Shown here piece by piece: positions 17,397 to 26,135 of a stretch of DNA of 64,000 nt. The position numbers were made by a program, and so were the translations under genes. The number at the start of each line of letters is the position of its first letter. The stretch's first letter is position 1. The stretch covers positions 3,410,001 through 3,474,000 of the forward strand of contig NZ_CP012266.1 of assembly GCF_001277235.1 (NCBI RefSeq). Direction: 5' to 3'. The notes beneath the pieces are model-generated. The model was not told the origin of the DNA and ran no database searches. It was given only the letters and a program-made list of their open reading frames with translations. The DNA is from Cronobacter dublinensis subsp. dublinensis LMG 23823. Its GTDB lineage: Bacteria; Pseudomonadota; Gammaproteobacteria; Enterobacterales; Enterobacteriaceae.

Positions 17397-19453
17397 CAGC
17401 CCAGTTCCTGCCATTCCATTAATTGCCCCGGCGAAAGCGTTTCTTTCGGATAAATATTTACCGTGTTAATTTTCCGGCTGTTATCCGTCACCGTTCTGCC
17501 GTTGTTATTTATCGTTTTGCTGATGCCGCCTTTATCCAGATTTTTAACCTGCCCGCCGGTTGAAAGCGTATTAGCCGTTAACGGTGCCGCATCAGTTTTC
17601 ACCGGTGCCGCAGCAGCTCCCGAATAAATAAATGCGCTGTTTTTAGGCACCGCACCGGCACCGGTTAAAGCGTCCACCTGTTTAATTTCAGCGGTTACAG
17701 GAATATTCACGCCGGGAATGTTATTCAGCTTGTCAACAATCCACTTCCACGCTTTGGAAAAGCTCTCTGTAATCGTTGACCAGATATTGCTGAACACATT
17801 CACGATACCGCTGGCCATGTCAGCCAGCGCCGCCGCAGGCGAGAAACCGCTTAACAGTTTTGTGAACGCCTCCCATCCCTCAGCAATAAACTGCCAGGCT
17901 TTCCCGAACATATCCGCCACCCATTTAACGGCAGCAACCACCGTCTGAAAGGCTGCGGTGTCCATTACCGCCGCTTTGATGGCATCCCAGTGTTTGACCA
18001 GTAACCAGCAGCCCGCGACCAGCAGCGCGATGGCGCCGATAATGAGTAATACCGGCCAGCTCATGAAGTTAATACCCACACCGGCCAGCACCGCCGCGAT
18101 GCGCACGGCCAGCAGTACGCCGCGCAGCACGCCAAGCATGGCGTTCCAGGCCACAATCGCGCTCCTGGCGAGCCACACCGCGCCGGTGAACAGACGCACC
18201 GGCAGCGTGACGGCATACCACAGCGCCTTTAATCCCGTCAGAATGAACGAGGACAGGCCCAGAATGATGTTTGCCGAGGCGCCCGCCGCCGCAAATCCCA
18301 GAATGGCCAGCGCGGCATAACCCACCACGCGCGCAATATTGGGGAAAATCTGCATCCAACGCGCAAAGGTCTGCCCCATATCCGCCAGGCGGTTCAGCAC
18401 CGGATAGAGCACCGGCACAAGGGTTAACCCGATGACGGTCTGGATGGCCTTTAGGATTTGCACAAAGCGATCCCACGGCTTAACCATCTTCGCAGCCATT
18501 TCCTGCGTGCGCTTGAGCCCGTCCGCGCCGCCCAGCTCGTTAATATTGCGCTGCAACAGCGCGACGTTGCCGTAAAGCTGTTTGACCACTGCCGAACTGT
18601 CACCGAACGCCTCATCAAGCTCCGCCTGGGCTTTCAGGTTCCCTTCCAGGCTCTTGCCGTACTTGCCCTGCAACTTCATCAGCATTTCCGGCATGGACAG
18701 GATGTTGCCCTGCATATCCGTAAAGGACAGGCCCAGCTTTTTGGCCCCGTCGATCGCGCCGGTCATAAAGCCTTCATAAGCGCTGCTCGCCTCACTGCCC
18801 AGCGTGCGGTTAAGCTGGCCCAGCACGGCCAGCTGCTCATCGAGGCCAATGTTGAAGTTAGTGCCGACGCCGCGCGCGCCTTCCATCAGGTCTTTGATGG
18901 CCCCCATTTCCACGCCAAACGTCTGGCGTATGTAAGCCATTTTCCCGGCCAGCTGTTCGGCAAACTGCACGTTACCGAGGCGCTGCGCATCGCTGCGAAA
19001 GTTGGCGAACATCTGCCCCATAAATTCCGCCGTATCCGCAGACGTGGCTTTCAGCGCAAAAGCCAGCGTGTTAGCAACCTTCGTCACCTGCGGCAGATCC
19101 GTGCTGGTCAGCCCGTCAATCGCGCCGCTGATTTCAGCGGTGGAGTTGACAAACTCCACGGCGCTGGCCCCGTAGGTCATGGAAAAGCGCATCGCATCAC
19201 GCTGAACGGTTTGCAGTGCCGTACTGTCCACACCGCGCGCCGAGGCTTCGTTGAGGGCGTCGTACATTTCGATAGCCGGGCCCAGCGCCCCTTTTACCGT
19301 TTCCGCCACCCCCCACATGGCCAGCGCGCCGCCGCCGATACGCTTAAAAGCCTCTTTTGATTTATCCGCAAAGCCCGTGACAGAATTCTGCGCCTGCTTT
19401 AACGGGCGCGTTAATTTGTCGATAAGGCTTAATGTAAAATCCAGCTGTTTCAT
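17396..19453 (-). CDS. Tail tape measure protein (gpT-like)
   Basis: 685 residues. The N-terminal 300 residues resemble the TP901-type tape measure core (MYDALNEASARGVDST region). About residues 365-500 contain several hydrophobic segments that could cross the host membrane during DNA injection. The C-terminal part is polar and Asn/Thr-rich. Its start codon overlaps the stop of the frameshifted chaperone product, the classic order E, E', T. Tape length sets tail length. Confidence 0.92.
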   Translation of the reverse strand: MKQLDFTLSLIDKLTRPLKQAQNSVTGFADKSKEAFKRIGGGALAMWGVAETVKGALGPAIEMYDALNEASARGVDSTALQTVQRDAMRFSMTYGASAVEFVNSTAEISGAIDGLTSTDLPQVTKVANTLAFALKATSADTAEFMGQMFANFRSDAQRLGNVQFAEQLAGKMAYIRQTFGVEMGAIKDLMEGARGVGTNFNIGLDEQLAVLGQLNRTLGSEASSAYEGFMTGAIDGAKKLGLSFTDMQGNILSMPEMLMKLQGKYGKSLEGNLKAQAELDEAFGDSSAVVKQLYGNVALLQRNINELGGADGLKRTQEMAAKMVKPWDRFVQILKAIQTVIGLTLVPVLYPVLNRLADMGQTFARWMQIFPNIARVVGYAALAILGFAAAGASANIILGLSSFILTGLKALWYAVTLPVRLFTGAVWLARSAIVAWNAMLGVLRGVLLAVRIAAVLAGVGINFMSWPVLLIIGAIALLVAGCWLLVKHWDAIKAAVMDTAAFQTVVAAVKWVADMFGKAWQFIAEGWEAFTKLLSGFSPAAALADMASGIVNVFSNIWSTITESFSKAWKWIVDKLNNIPGVNIPVTAEIKQVDALTGAGAVPKNSAFIYSGAAAAPVKTDAAPLTANTLSTGGQVKNLDKGGISKTINNNGRTVTDNSRKINTVNIYPKETLSPGQLMEWQELG

Positions 19454-19898
19454 TCAGAGCCTTTAAAAGCGATGCCCACGCCATTGGCTACCGCCACGGA
19501 CATATTTTCCCAGTAGCGGTTATCCAGCCAGATAGCGGCGGCAATATCATCAATATTATCCTGCCCGGTCGGCAGATAATGGCGGCGTAAAATTAAATAC
19601 TGGTCGAGTCCATTTTGCTCAATCGACTGGACTCGCTTTGTTAGTTTTTTACTTCAATTTCCAGTTCAGGCGCGTACAGCTCGTTAATTTTCCCGACCAG
19701 CTGCAAAGCCGCGCCCGGACGCTTAATAATTTCGGCCAGCGCCTCTTTGCTTTCTGCCGCAACAATACGGTTCAGATAGTTATTCGCCGGGGCGACTTTA
19801 TTATCCATCGACATTTCGTTGATGAATTTGTTATAGGCGGTCTGGTTCGGTTCAAAAGTAATTTCAGTACCGGCCACGACAAGTTTAATTTTTTCCAT
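19450..19898 (-). CDS. Tail assembly chaperone E+E' by -1 frameshift
   Basis: Fusion product of 149 residues: the first 85 codons of gene E, then a -1 shift on A AAA AAC (19650-19644), then 64 further residues ending at a TGA at 19450-19452. The -1 frame has no stop over that length and includes motifs such as AAAIWLDNRYWENM. The stop overlaps the tape measure ATG (ATGA). The same E/E+E' arrangement is established for P2, where the fusion and short form together chaperone tape measure and tube assembly. Confidence 0.85.
19641..19898 (-). CDS. Tail assembly chaperone gpE (unshifted form)
   Basis: 85 residues, stopping at TAA (19641-19643) directly after the slippery heptamer. It is acidic with a short helix-rich C-terminal half, like other phage tail assembly chaperones. 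It overlaps the end of the outer spanin gene by 14 bases. Most ribosomes would make this short form, and a minority the E+E' fusion. Confidence 0.85.
   Translation of the reverse strand: MEKIKLVVAGTEITFEPNQTAYNKFINEMSMDNKVAPANNYLNRIVAAESKEALAEIIKRPGAALQLVGKINELYAPELEIEVKN
19644..19650 (-). promoter_or_regulatory. Programmed -1 frameshift site A AAA AAC
   Basis: In the gene E frame the codons are GTA AAA AAC TAA, so the heptamer fits the X XXY YYZ rule exactly, one codon before the stop. After slipping the frame continues as CTA ACA AAG for 64 codons. Confidence 0.88.
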
Positions 19899-20184
19899 TT
19901 AATAACGTCTCTCTTTGGTTAATTTCGTCAACAAGCTGGTTATGGCGTGCGGCGCACTGCCCGTACAGCTCCAGATAAAGGGTTAATAATTCCGCCGCAT
20001 CCCTGCCGGTTATGCCGGTCAGGCGCGGCAGCTGCGTGCTGCATTTAGTTTTCAGGTTTTCCTGATAACGCACGCTCGGTACTGGCGGTGGCGTCGTTGT
20101 ACATGCTGACAAACTCATCAGACAGACAGCGACTGGTAAACACCGGCTTAACCAGCTCCGTGCGGATTTCACGCGGTGGCGCAT
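19885..20184 (-). CDS. Outer-membrane spanin subunit (LysC/Rz1-like)
   Basis: 99 residues from the ATG at 20184, lying mostly in another frame inside the 3' part of the inner spanin gene. The N-terminus is basic, then hydrophobic, with lipobox LSAC (Cys28) followed by TTTPPPVP, the Pro-rich stretch typical of outer spanins. With the inner spanin it bridges the periplasm and fuses the membranes at lysis. The nested layout matches lysB/lysC of P2. Confidence 0.85.
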   Translation of the reverse strand: MRHRVKSARSWLSRCLPVAVCLMSLSACTTTPPPVPSVRYQENLKTKCSTQLPRLTGITGRDAAELLTLYLELYGQCAARHNQLVDEINQRETLLNGKN

Positions 20185-20377
20185 TGCGTAAAGCCTCCAG
20201 TTTTTCCTCCAGCGCCCGGCCCGAATTGCTGGCCGCATCCTGCACCTGTTTGCCGGTGGCCGCTGCGGTGCGCTGGATGGCCAGGTCGATGCTGTCACGC
20301 TGCCAGCCTGCGGCCTTCCAGCCCCCGGCAAACGCCAGCACCAGGGCAACCATCACCGCCAGCGCGGCGCGGCTCAT
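20045..20377 (-). CDS. Inner-membrane spanin subunit (LysB/Rz-like)
   Basis: 110 residues. One N-terminal membrane segment (about 5-20) anchors the protein and the periplasmic part is a charged helix (about 25-75), consistent with a coiled coil. The start overlaps the endolysin stop (TGATG). The outer spanin starts inside this gene in another frame. Confidence 0.85.
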   Translation of the reverse strand: MSRAALAVMVALVLAFAGGWKAAGWQRDSIDLAIQRTAAATGKQVQDAASNSGRALEEKLEALRNAPPREIRTELVKPVFTSRCLSDEFVSMYNDATASTERALSGKPEN

Positions 20378-20718
20378 CAGCGCACCCCGTTATGTTCAAG
20401 GCTGAAATGATTGCCGTCCGGGTTGGTTTTAAAACGCCCGCCCCAGCTGCCGCCCAGCGATTCCCAGTATTCACCCAGCGGCAGATAGTCCTCGGTGCGC
20501 GTGACGTATTGACCGTTAATGAACAGGTTAAAATCCACGGCCAGGCGCTGGGTATGCAGGCTGTTGCTGATGCCGCTGCCCTTCTTCGCATTCAGCGCCG
20601 CCTGCTCAGGCGTGCGGTACGCTTCGCCAAAAGTCAGGCGATAGCCCTTTTCTTCGGTCCAGTGGATGAGATTTGCCACCATCACGGTGAACAGCTGCTG
20701 CTTTTCGCTTAAGGTCAC
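20377..20718 (-). CDS. Endolysin, M15-type L-Ala-D-Glu/DD-peptidase
   Basis: 113 residues from a GTG at 20718, which directly follows the holin stop and has GGGAGG upstream. Zinc ligands of the M15/VanY-type fold are visible: His55 and Asp62 in SLHTQRLAVDF, and Asp101/His104 in DGNHFSL. It should cut peptide cross-links of peptidoglycan once the holin has opened or depolarised the membrane. P2 itself uses a different enzyme type (gpK), so the lysis module is of different origin. No signal peptide is seen. Confidence 0.88.
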   Translation of the reverse strand: MTLSEKQQLFTVMVANLIHWTEEKGYRLTFGEAYRTPEQAALNAKKGSGISNSLHTQRLAVDFNLFINGQYVTRTEDYLPLGEYWESLGGSWGGRFKTNPDGNHFSLEHNGVR

Positions 20719-21012
20719 TTAATTGCCTCCCTTGCTGAATAAACCGCTGATACCCTTTTTTCGCAGCCAGGCTTCCACGCCGCTTAAGCCCAGGATACCC
20801 AGCGCCGAACCAAACCCAATCAGCGCCAGCGGGTGAATATCCGGCACCAGATAGAGCACCACGCCCGCCATCAGTGACAGCGCGCTGCCGACAATCACCC
20901 GGCCCAGCACCAGGCGAACCGTGATCGGCTCGTTACTGGTCAGCATCTTGCCGAGGGCGATAAGCCCGCCCATGATAAGCAGCGCCCAGAAGCCCTTTTC
21001 GTATTCCTGCAT
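20719..21012 (-). CDS. Holin
   Basis: 97 residues with hydrophobic segments at about 7-24, 34-55 and 60-80 and a basic C-terminus (RKKG). This fits a phage holin with up to three membrane helices. It lies immediately before the endolysin gene with a strong AAGGGAAGGG ribosome site. It would time lysis by forming holes in the inner membrane. Confidence 0.82.
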   Translation of the reverse strand: MQEYEKGFWALLIMGGLIALGKMLTSNEPITVRLVLGRVIVGSALSLMAGVVLYLVPDIHPLALIGFGSALGILGLSGVEAWLRKKGISGLFSKGGN

Positions 21013-21021
21013 TCCCTTCCC

Positions 21022-21477
21022 TTACCCGATGAGGTTTTCAGTGGCTTCCGGTTCCAGATACGGAACGCCGTCAATATTAATAAAGCGCGGATCGGTGACC
21101 TGGTATTTCACCTTACGCGTGGACAGCGCGCCGCCCTTCGGATCGATGTCCAGAATGCTGCTCAGGTTCATCTTGCAGCCGAACGCCTCCACCTTTGATT
21201 CCTCATCGCCCGCTTTCGCGTAAAAGAGGTAATCCACCGGCGGGATACCGCGCCAGGAGCCATAACGCTGGGCCAGCCCCTTGAGCACGGCCAGCGCCTT
21301 GATGCTGAACTCAATTTCGCCTTCGGCAGACACATCGCCATCCACGAAACCATCCGGCACGCCCCGCGTCTGTACTGCCGTGGTGTTGTCGGTAATGTCG
21401 AGCGTGATTTTTTCGGCATGGACAAGCGTGCCGTCGATGTAAAAATCAAAAGACATACCGGAAATACGCTTACTCAT
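21022..21477 (-). CDS. Tail tube protein (gpFII-like; DUF2597 type)
   Basis: 151 residues. Beta-rich pattern with RGVPDGFVDGDVSAEGEIEF, similar to the DUF2597 proteins that follow the sheath gene in phages with this layout. It overlaps the sheath gene by 4 bases. It takes the place of FII, forming the inner tube of the contractile tail. The assignment rests on family recollection and position. Confidence 0.78.
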   Translation of the reverse strand: MSKRISGMSFDFYIDGTLVHAEKITLDITDNTTAVQTRGVPDGFVDGDVSAEGEIEFSIKALAVLKGLAQRYGSWRGIPPVDYLFYAKAGDEESKVEAFGCKMNLSSILDIDPKGGALSTRKVKYQVTDPRFINIDGVPYLEPEATENLIG

Positions 21478-22601
21478 GCGCTGGCCTCCAGACTCTGATC
21501 AAGCACCAGGCTAATCGAAATTTGCAGCGGCACTTCATACGTGCGCACCACGATATAAATTTCCACCTGCTTTTTGGTTTTCCAGACGATGGACACGTCG
21601 CCATCCTGCGGCGGCTTCACTTCACCGGGAAACGTCACGCCGTTGATTTCAGCGGCCTTTGACATTTCGCGCAGCGGCCTGGCAAACAGCGACTGATGCG
21701 CCGCAATACTGCCCGGCGTACTGTTCAGCGAGCGATCCGCAATCTTGCCGATGGCCAGCAGACGCACACGGCGGGCCGCTTTATCCGCGATGCGCAGCGT
21801 TTCGATAGACTGATAATCACCGCCTTCCACATCCAGCGTGCGCCCGTCTGCCCAGTAGATGCCGTCATAATCGGGATACCACATCGGCACGCTGTAGCGC
21901 TGCGACTCCAGCGCGCGCAGCGTCGCCAGCTCCAGCACCGCGCCGGTGCCGTCCACCGGCATTTCATCGCTGCCAGTATTCAGCAGCGCGCCGGTTTTCA
22001 CGCGCGCCGGGCTGTCGGCAATGGTCACGGCACGGTTACACAGCCGCCCGGCCAGCACGCCCGGCTCGTTACCCCAGAGGCGGGGAACCAGCTGCACCGC
22101 CTTTTCGGCAATCCCGGCCTGTAGCTCAGAAAGGCGCTTGAGGTAATCCGCCTGCCCTTCGTCGGGCTGCATTCCCTGCACGGCCAGGGCAAACCATACC
22201 CAGCGGCCATATTTTGCAATCAGCGTCGATCGCAGCGTGGCGGCCTGGTTAATCACGGATTTGTCGGACACATCATCCGAAAGCACCACGCCTTCCACGG
22301 AACACGACACCTGCGCGGCCAGTACGGCATTTACCCACGCATCCGCCCCGGCATCCGCAGCCAGCGGATGCACAAACGCCCACCAGTTCTGGCCCGCGTT
22401 CGCCTGCGCCGCCTTCAAATCACGCTTAAGCGGGCTGTCGGCGGCACCCAGCAGCGCATCAAAATCCGTCTGCGCGGTGACGGCCAGCGTTTTGCCGGTA
22501 TTGGTTTTAGCCGTGCCGGTAAACAAGACCACGCGCTCCACCTCACTGGTTTCGCCCTGTAGCTGGTTTACCTGGTTCACGTCCACACTTGGCCAGGTCA
22601 T
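21474..22601 (-). CDS. Tail sheath protein (gpFI-like; DUF2586 type)
   Basis: 375 residues. It resembles the DUF2586 phage proteins and has the size and position of a sheath, directly before the tube gene. The N-terminus PSVDVNQVNQLQGE and the C-terminal beta strand ending in ISLVLDQS suit the arm exchanges between sheath subunits. In P2 the FI/FII pair lies after gene G instead. Confidence 0.8.
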   Translation of the reverse strand: MTWPSVDVNQVNQLQGETSEVERVVLFTGTAKTNTGKTLAVTAQTDFDALLGAADSPLKRDLKAAQANAGQNWWAFVHPLAADAGADAWVNAVLAAQVSCSVEGVVLSDDVSDKSVINQAATLRSTLIAKYGRWVWFALAVQGMQPDEGQADYLKRLSELQAGIAEKAVQLVPRLWGNEPGVLAGRLCNRAVTIADSPARVKTGALLNTGSDEMPVDGTGAVLELATLRALESQRYSVPMWYPDYDGIYWADGRTLDVEGGDYQSIETLRIADKAARRVRLLAIGKIADRSLNSTPGSIAAHQSLFARPLREMSKAAEINGVTFPGEVKPPQDGDVSIVWKTKKQVEIYIVVRTYEVPLQISISLVLDQSLEASA

Positions 22602-23308
22602 ACTCTCCCCCTGATATCCTGCGCATTCACATCCCAGCCAAAGCCGATGGCTTGCAGCTGGCGCGCCAGCGCCTTGTTAAATTCTTCGTCGCTCATGCCG
22701 AGAAAGGCACGCGCGGGAAGGTCGATTGTCCAGCTTGTTTTTGCTGCCCTGCCGGTCAGTTTGCGGATCAGCAAACCGGCCTGCGCATAAGGCATCGTTT
22801 CGGTAATCTCGCGGTAGGTGGGCTTTTTCATCCGCTTCCCGCGCTTCACCTGATACCCCAGCGCCCGCAGCTTTTTGGCCTGGGCGATGGTGGCCATTTT
22901 TCCCGCCGTCGCCTCGCGCGGCTGCGCGCTGCGGTTGATGCGCATCTTCATGCCGTTCTGCTGGCTCCAGGCCACGGCACCGGCAGAAACCGGTGTTTTG
23001 CCGTTGCGGTAGCCGCCGCCCGCCAGATAAACCCTCACCGCGTCGATTTCCGGCATTTCCCGGATATGCAGCAGCTTCGGCATGTTGCGCAGCATCTTCC
23101 CTTTGCGCTTCGTCTGACGGCCCGGCCATGCCTGGCCATCCGGTGACTGCTGATTGCGCACGTTGCGTTTTGCCGCGGCGATCAGCCCGTATTTCGCAAG
23201 ACGCCACAGCAGACGCTGACGCTTTCGGGGCGGCAGCTCCAGACTGGCCAGCGCCCCGCGCAAATCGGCCAGCTGCTTTTTGTTAAGCTCTCCGCCGACA
23301 AACATCAT
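22598..23308 (-). CDS. Tail completion / virion morphogenesis protein (gpS-like)
   Basis: 236 residues, strongly basic N-terminal half with many Arg/Lys (RKRQRLLWRLAKYG). It resembles phage virion morphogenesis proteins of the gpS family, though longer than P2 gpS (about 150). It follows the gpR-like gene as in P2 and overlaps both neighbours by 4 bases. It probably completes the tail end at the head-tail junction. Confidence 0.78.
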   Translation of the reverse strand: MMFVGGELNKKQLADLRGALASLELPPRKRQRLLWRLAKYGLIAAAKRNVRNQQSPDGQAWPGRQTKRKGKMLRNMPKLLHIREMPEIDAVRVYLAGGGYRNGKTPVSAGAVAWSQQNGMKMRINRSAQPREATAGKMATIAQAKKLRALGYQVKRGKRMKKPTYREITETMPYAQAGLLIRKLTGRAAKTSWTIDLPARAFLGMSDEEFNKALARQLQAIGFGWDVNAQDIRGRV

Positions 23309-23805
23309 CCTTGCCCTACCGGTGCGCCGGTTTCATCCACCCCGTACACCTGCGCGCTTAACGCCGTCCAGATTTCCGGATCAACCAGTGACCAGCGCTC
23401 GCCGCGAAACGGGATAGCGCCTTTCTCATCCCTGCGGATCACCAGTTCTTCCACCAGTGGCACAGTCAGCACCACCGTGGCGGTTTCCGCATCCTCCACC
23501 GTGACATCCCACTGCGGATCGGCATCGGTAATCCCGATATGCTCCATCAGCTCGCTGCCGTACTCGTCCAGCCAGGCTTCCAGCAGCGAAACCAGCAGCT
23601 GCGGCGGGCAGAGGCGATACGGGAAACGCTCCCAGCTCAGTAAAGCGTTGTAGCGGATCAGCGCCTGCCGGTACTGGTCAAGGCCCATCTCTTTGGCCGC
23701 CGGCACTACCTGCATCTCATCGATCACGCTGTCAAAGCCCTGCCGGGCGCGCTCAGGGATGTTTTCACTGAAAAAATCGGTCAGTGATTCCAGCTGCGTT
23801 TTCAT
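23305..23805 (-). CDS. Tail completion protein (gpR-like)
   Basis: 166 residues, acidic, with YNALLSWERFPYRLCPPQLL near the middle, which is characteristic of the P2 gpR family. It overlaps the gpL-like and gpS-like genes by 4 bases each. gpR acts with gpS in tail completion. Confidence 0.85.
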   Translation of the reverse strand: MKTQLESLTDFFSENIPERARQGFDSVIDEMQVVPAAKEMGLDQYRQALIRYNALLSWERFPYRLCPPQLLVSLLEAWLDEYGSELMEHIGITDADPQWDVTVEDAETATVVLTVPLVEELVIRRDEKGAIPFRGERWSLVDPEIWTALSAQVYGVDETGAPVGQG

Positions 23806-24254
23806 ACTTTTTTCACCGTGGCCCGTTTAAGCCCCTTCATGCGCCGGATGGCCACCGAGGCTTCGGCCAGCAGTCCGGCGCGGGTTTCGTCACTTTCCTG
23901 CCCCGGATGGGTTTCACGTCGCCCGATAGTGGCAAACTCGCCCAGCAAATCCGCTTTGGCGCGGGCAAATACGGCTTTCGTGTACTGCGCGCAGAGCCCG
24001 TTAATGCCTGCCATCATCACGCCCGGCACATCCGCTGCCGACGCATGGCCCTGCGCCCTGTGCATGGCCTCCACGCTGACCAGCTCCGCATTGACTTCCA
24101 TCACGGCGGCAATCAGCGCCTGCGCGATGGTGTCCGCCTCGATATCCGGCGGTAGTGCGCGCTGTGCCTGAAAATCTTTCAGGTTCAGATCCGGCCAGAA
24201 GCCGTTATTGGTCAGCGGTGCATCCTGGTATTCCAGCGGCCTGCCGTTAAACAT
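23802..24254 (-). CDS. Head completion/stabilisation protein (gpL-like)
   Basis: 150 residues from the ATG at 24254, which has GGGGGA just upstream. It matches the gpL family in size and composition, with a FWPDLNLKDFQAQRALP motif near the N-terminus. gpL binds at the capsid connector after packaging. Here it follows the small terminase after a 96-base gap and leads directly into R and S, without the X and lysis genes that lie between in P2. Confidence 0.85.
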   Translation of the reverse strand: MFNGRPLEYQDAPLTNNGFWPDLNLKDFQAQRALPPDIEADTIAQALIAAVMEVNAELVSVEAMHRAQGHASAADVPGVMMAGINGLCAQYTKAVFARAKADLLGEFATIGRRETHPGQESDETRAGLLAEASVAIRRMKGLKRATVKKV

Positions 24255-24271
24255 GAATCCCCCGAATAAAA

Positions 24272-24335
24272 AGGCGGGCTGACCGGCGTCCACGGCGCAT
24301 TACACAGTGTGTTTTGCCCTCAGCCGCGCCCGCCT
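24272..24335 (-). terminator. Possible long-loop terminator between M and L genes
   Basis: Perfect 8-base arms AGGCGGGC (24272-24279) and GCCCGCCT (24328-24335) enclose a 48-base loop. On the minus strand the second arm runs into five T. It could partly terminate the head-gene transcript before the gpL-like gene; the long loop makes it uncertain. Confidence 0.4.
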
Positions 24336-24350
24336 GGCTTGCGGTAGTCG

Positions 24351-25049
24351 TTACTTCGTCAGGCTGCGGATACGCGCGCCAATCTGCGCACGCATCGTTC
24401 CCACCCCGACGCGCTTATAAAGCTTTTCTGCTGACGCCAGCAGCGCATCGGCCTTTTCCAGCGTCTCCACATCATCCAGCGCCGTGGCGCGTGGCTGACC
24501 TTCGTCATCACGCAGCATCAACAGCCCGGCGAACTTGAACCATTTCGCCGTGATTTGCTCATGCAGACGCCAGCACTGCGTGACCTTCTCAAAGGTCTGC
24601 GAAAAATAGGGTTCGACACTTTCACCCGCTGCCGCCGTGGCTTCCGCCCAGCTCAGGACGGTATCCGCCACAAATGCCGGGAAGTGGCTGCGGATTTCCT
24701 CAGGCGTCGGCTGCTGCTGTTCAATGGCGATATCTGCCCAAGCCAGCGCCTTTTCGAAATCGCCCGCATCAAACAGCCACACCACGCACCACGCAAAAAC
24801 CGGATTGGCATACACCTGGCCGCCGGACAGATACGATTCCACAGTCGGAACCCATTTCGGCAGCAGCACATCACGCTTGTACGCTTCACGGTCTGCGATG
24901 GTCGGCAGGCTGCGCACGTAGGCAACGTCGTTATTCAGCGCCTGAATCTGCAAATGCAGGCTTTCAGCGCGCTCCACGGCCTCGCGGCGCAGCAGCTGCT
25001 GTTCCATCGCAATGCGCTGGCTGTGTCGCTGTGCGGGTGAAAGTGCCAT
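24351..25049 (-). CDS. Small terminase subunit (gpM-like)
   Basis: 232 residues. The N-terminus MALSPAQRHSQRI and a long helix-rich body are typical of P2 gpM (about 247 residues), the DNA-recognition and cos-cleaving endonuclease partner of gpP. It directly follows the capsid gene as in P2 (order O, N, M). Confidence 0.88.
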   Translation of the reverse strand: MALSPAQRHSQRIAMEQQLLRREAVERAESLHLQIQALNNDVAYVRSLPTIADREAYKRDVLLPKWVPTVESYLSGGQVYANPVFAWCVVWLFDAGDFEKALAWADIAIEQQQPTPEEIRSHFPAFVADTVLSWAEATAAAGESVEPYFSQTFEKVTQCWRLHEQITAKWFKFAGLLMLRDDEGQPRATALDDVETLEKADALLASAEKLYKRVGVGTMRAQIGARIRSLTK

Positions 25050-25052
25050 CGG

Positions 25053-26075
25053 TTAGCCCTCCGCTGGCTCAGTGACCTGGCCGATGGTCACGGCGTTTTC
25101 GTCAATGGCCGCGTACAGCTCCGGCACTTCAACGGCGTAACCTTCGTTGCGCAGGTATTTGTTTTCAAACTGCTTACGGTCATCCACAAACTCAGCCTTA
25201 CGCTGGCGCGTGCCGCGCTGGGTGTAGATGTGCAGGTTACTCAGCGGCGTTACCACCATGCGCTTGCCCGGCATAAACGGCGGCACGATGGCCGGACGGC
25301 CCGCGATGGTACTGCCCAGCATCTGGGCGGCGATTTTCTCGCTGGGGCGGTCTGCGCTCTGGTACAGGCGGTACTGTTCAGCCGCCACCAGGTCAGCGCC
25401 GACCAGCACCACCAGACGCGGGTCATTGCGGTACTGCTGCGGTATTTTGGTGTTGATGAGGTCGGAGGCCATCGCATCCAGCGAGCGGTAATCCCCTTTG
25501 TCATCCAGCGTGACGGCATCGGTGATAATTTGCTTACCGGCCTCAAAGCCTTTCATGAGCTTGTGCCAGCCGATGTTCACATCCTCGCCGTTCGGGTTTT
25601 TCTCCGGATCGGTTGTTTTTTCCACGCGATCACCGTTAAAACCGATGCGCAGCATATCCAGCGCAAACGCCTGGTTAGAGAAGGTCTGAACGAGGTTGAA
25701 AAACTCGTTTTCCTCTTTACCGGCATTTGCCCAGACGGACAGCAAATCCCACTTAAGCGCGGCGCAGGAATCGGTTTCGACCAGCTTATAGTCGTTACCG
25801 TCCACACCGACGCTACGCATGAAGCGACCGCCTTCTTTACGCCCGGTATGCAGCGCCGAGGAACCCACGCTGACCACCTGGCCGGACAGCTGATCGACAT
25901 CCGCGCAGGTAATCATGTTGAGAAATTCCACCGCTTCCAGCAGCGCCAGGCGCAGCGCGGTTTCTTTCGGGTCAGTCAGCGAGAAATAACGGTCGGTCTG
26001 CTGGACGTTATAGCCCTGGCAGAGTGCCGCCGAATATGCGCCAATGAGATCACGCGCACGTTGATTAAGTTGCAT
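25053..26075 (-). CDS. Major capsid protein (gpN-like)
   Basis: 340 residues, near the 357 of P2 gpN. The N-terminal helix ends in SAALCQGYNVQQTDRYFSL and later regions contain KFRVLVVLVGADLV-like strands of the P2 capsid family. P2 capsid protein is cleaved after assembly by gpO, and a similar maturation is expected here. The order O-N-M is kept. Confidence 0.92.
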   Translation of the reverse strand: MQLNQRARDLIGAYSAALCQGYNVQQTDRYFSLTDPKETALRLALLEAVEFLNMITCADVDQLSGQVVSVGSSALHTGRKEGGRFMRSVGVDGNDYKLVETDSCAALKWDLLSVWANAGKEENEFFNLVQTFSNQAFALDMLRIGFNGDRVEKTTDPEKNPNGEDVNIGWHKLMKGFEAGKQIITDAVTLDDKGDYRSLDAMASDLINTKIPQQYRNDPRLVVLVGADLVAAEQYRLYQSADRPSEKIAAQMLGSTIAGRPAIVPPFMPGKRMVVTPLSNLHIYTQRGTRQRKAEFVDDRKQFENKYLRNEGYAVEVPELYAAIDENAVTIGQVTEPAEG

Positions 26076-26135
26076 AATGTTCCCTCGCGTTAACGCGATA
26101 TAAATTAATTCCCGGTTACAGGAACGAAGGCGAAA

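Noticed and set aside
18458..19360. 300-residue plus-strand frame inside the tape measure gene
   Set aside because: Antisense shadow of a well-supported minus-strand gene.
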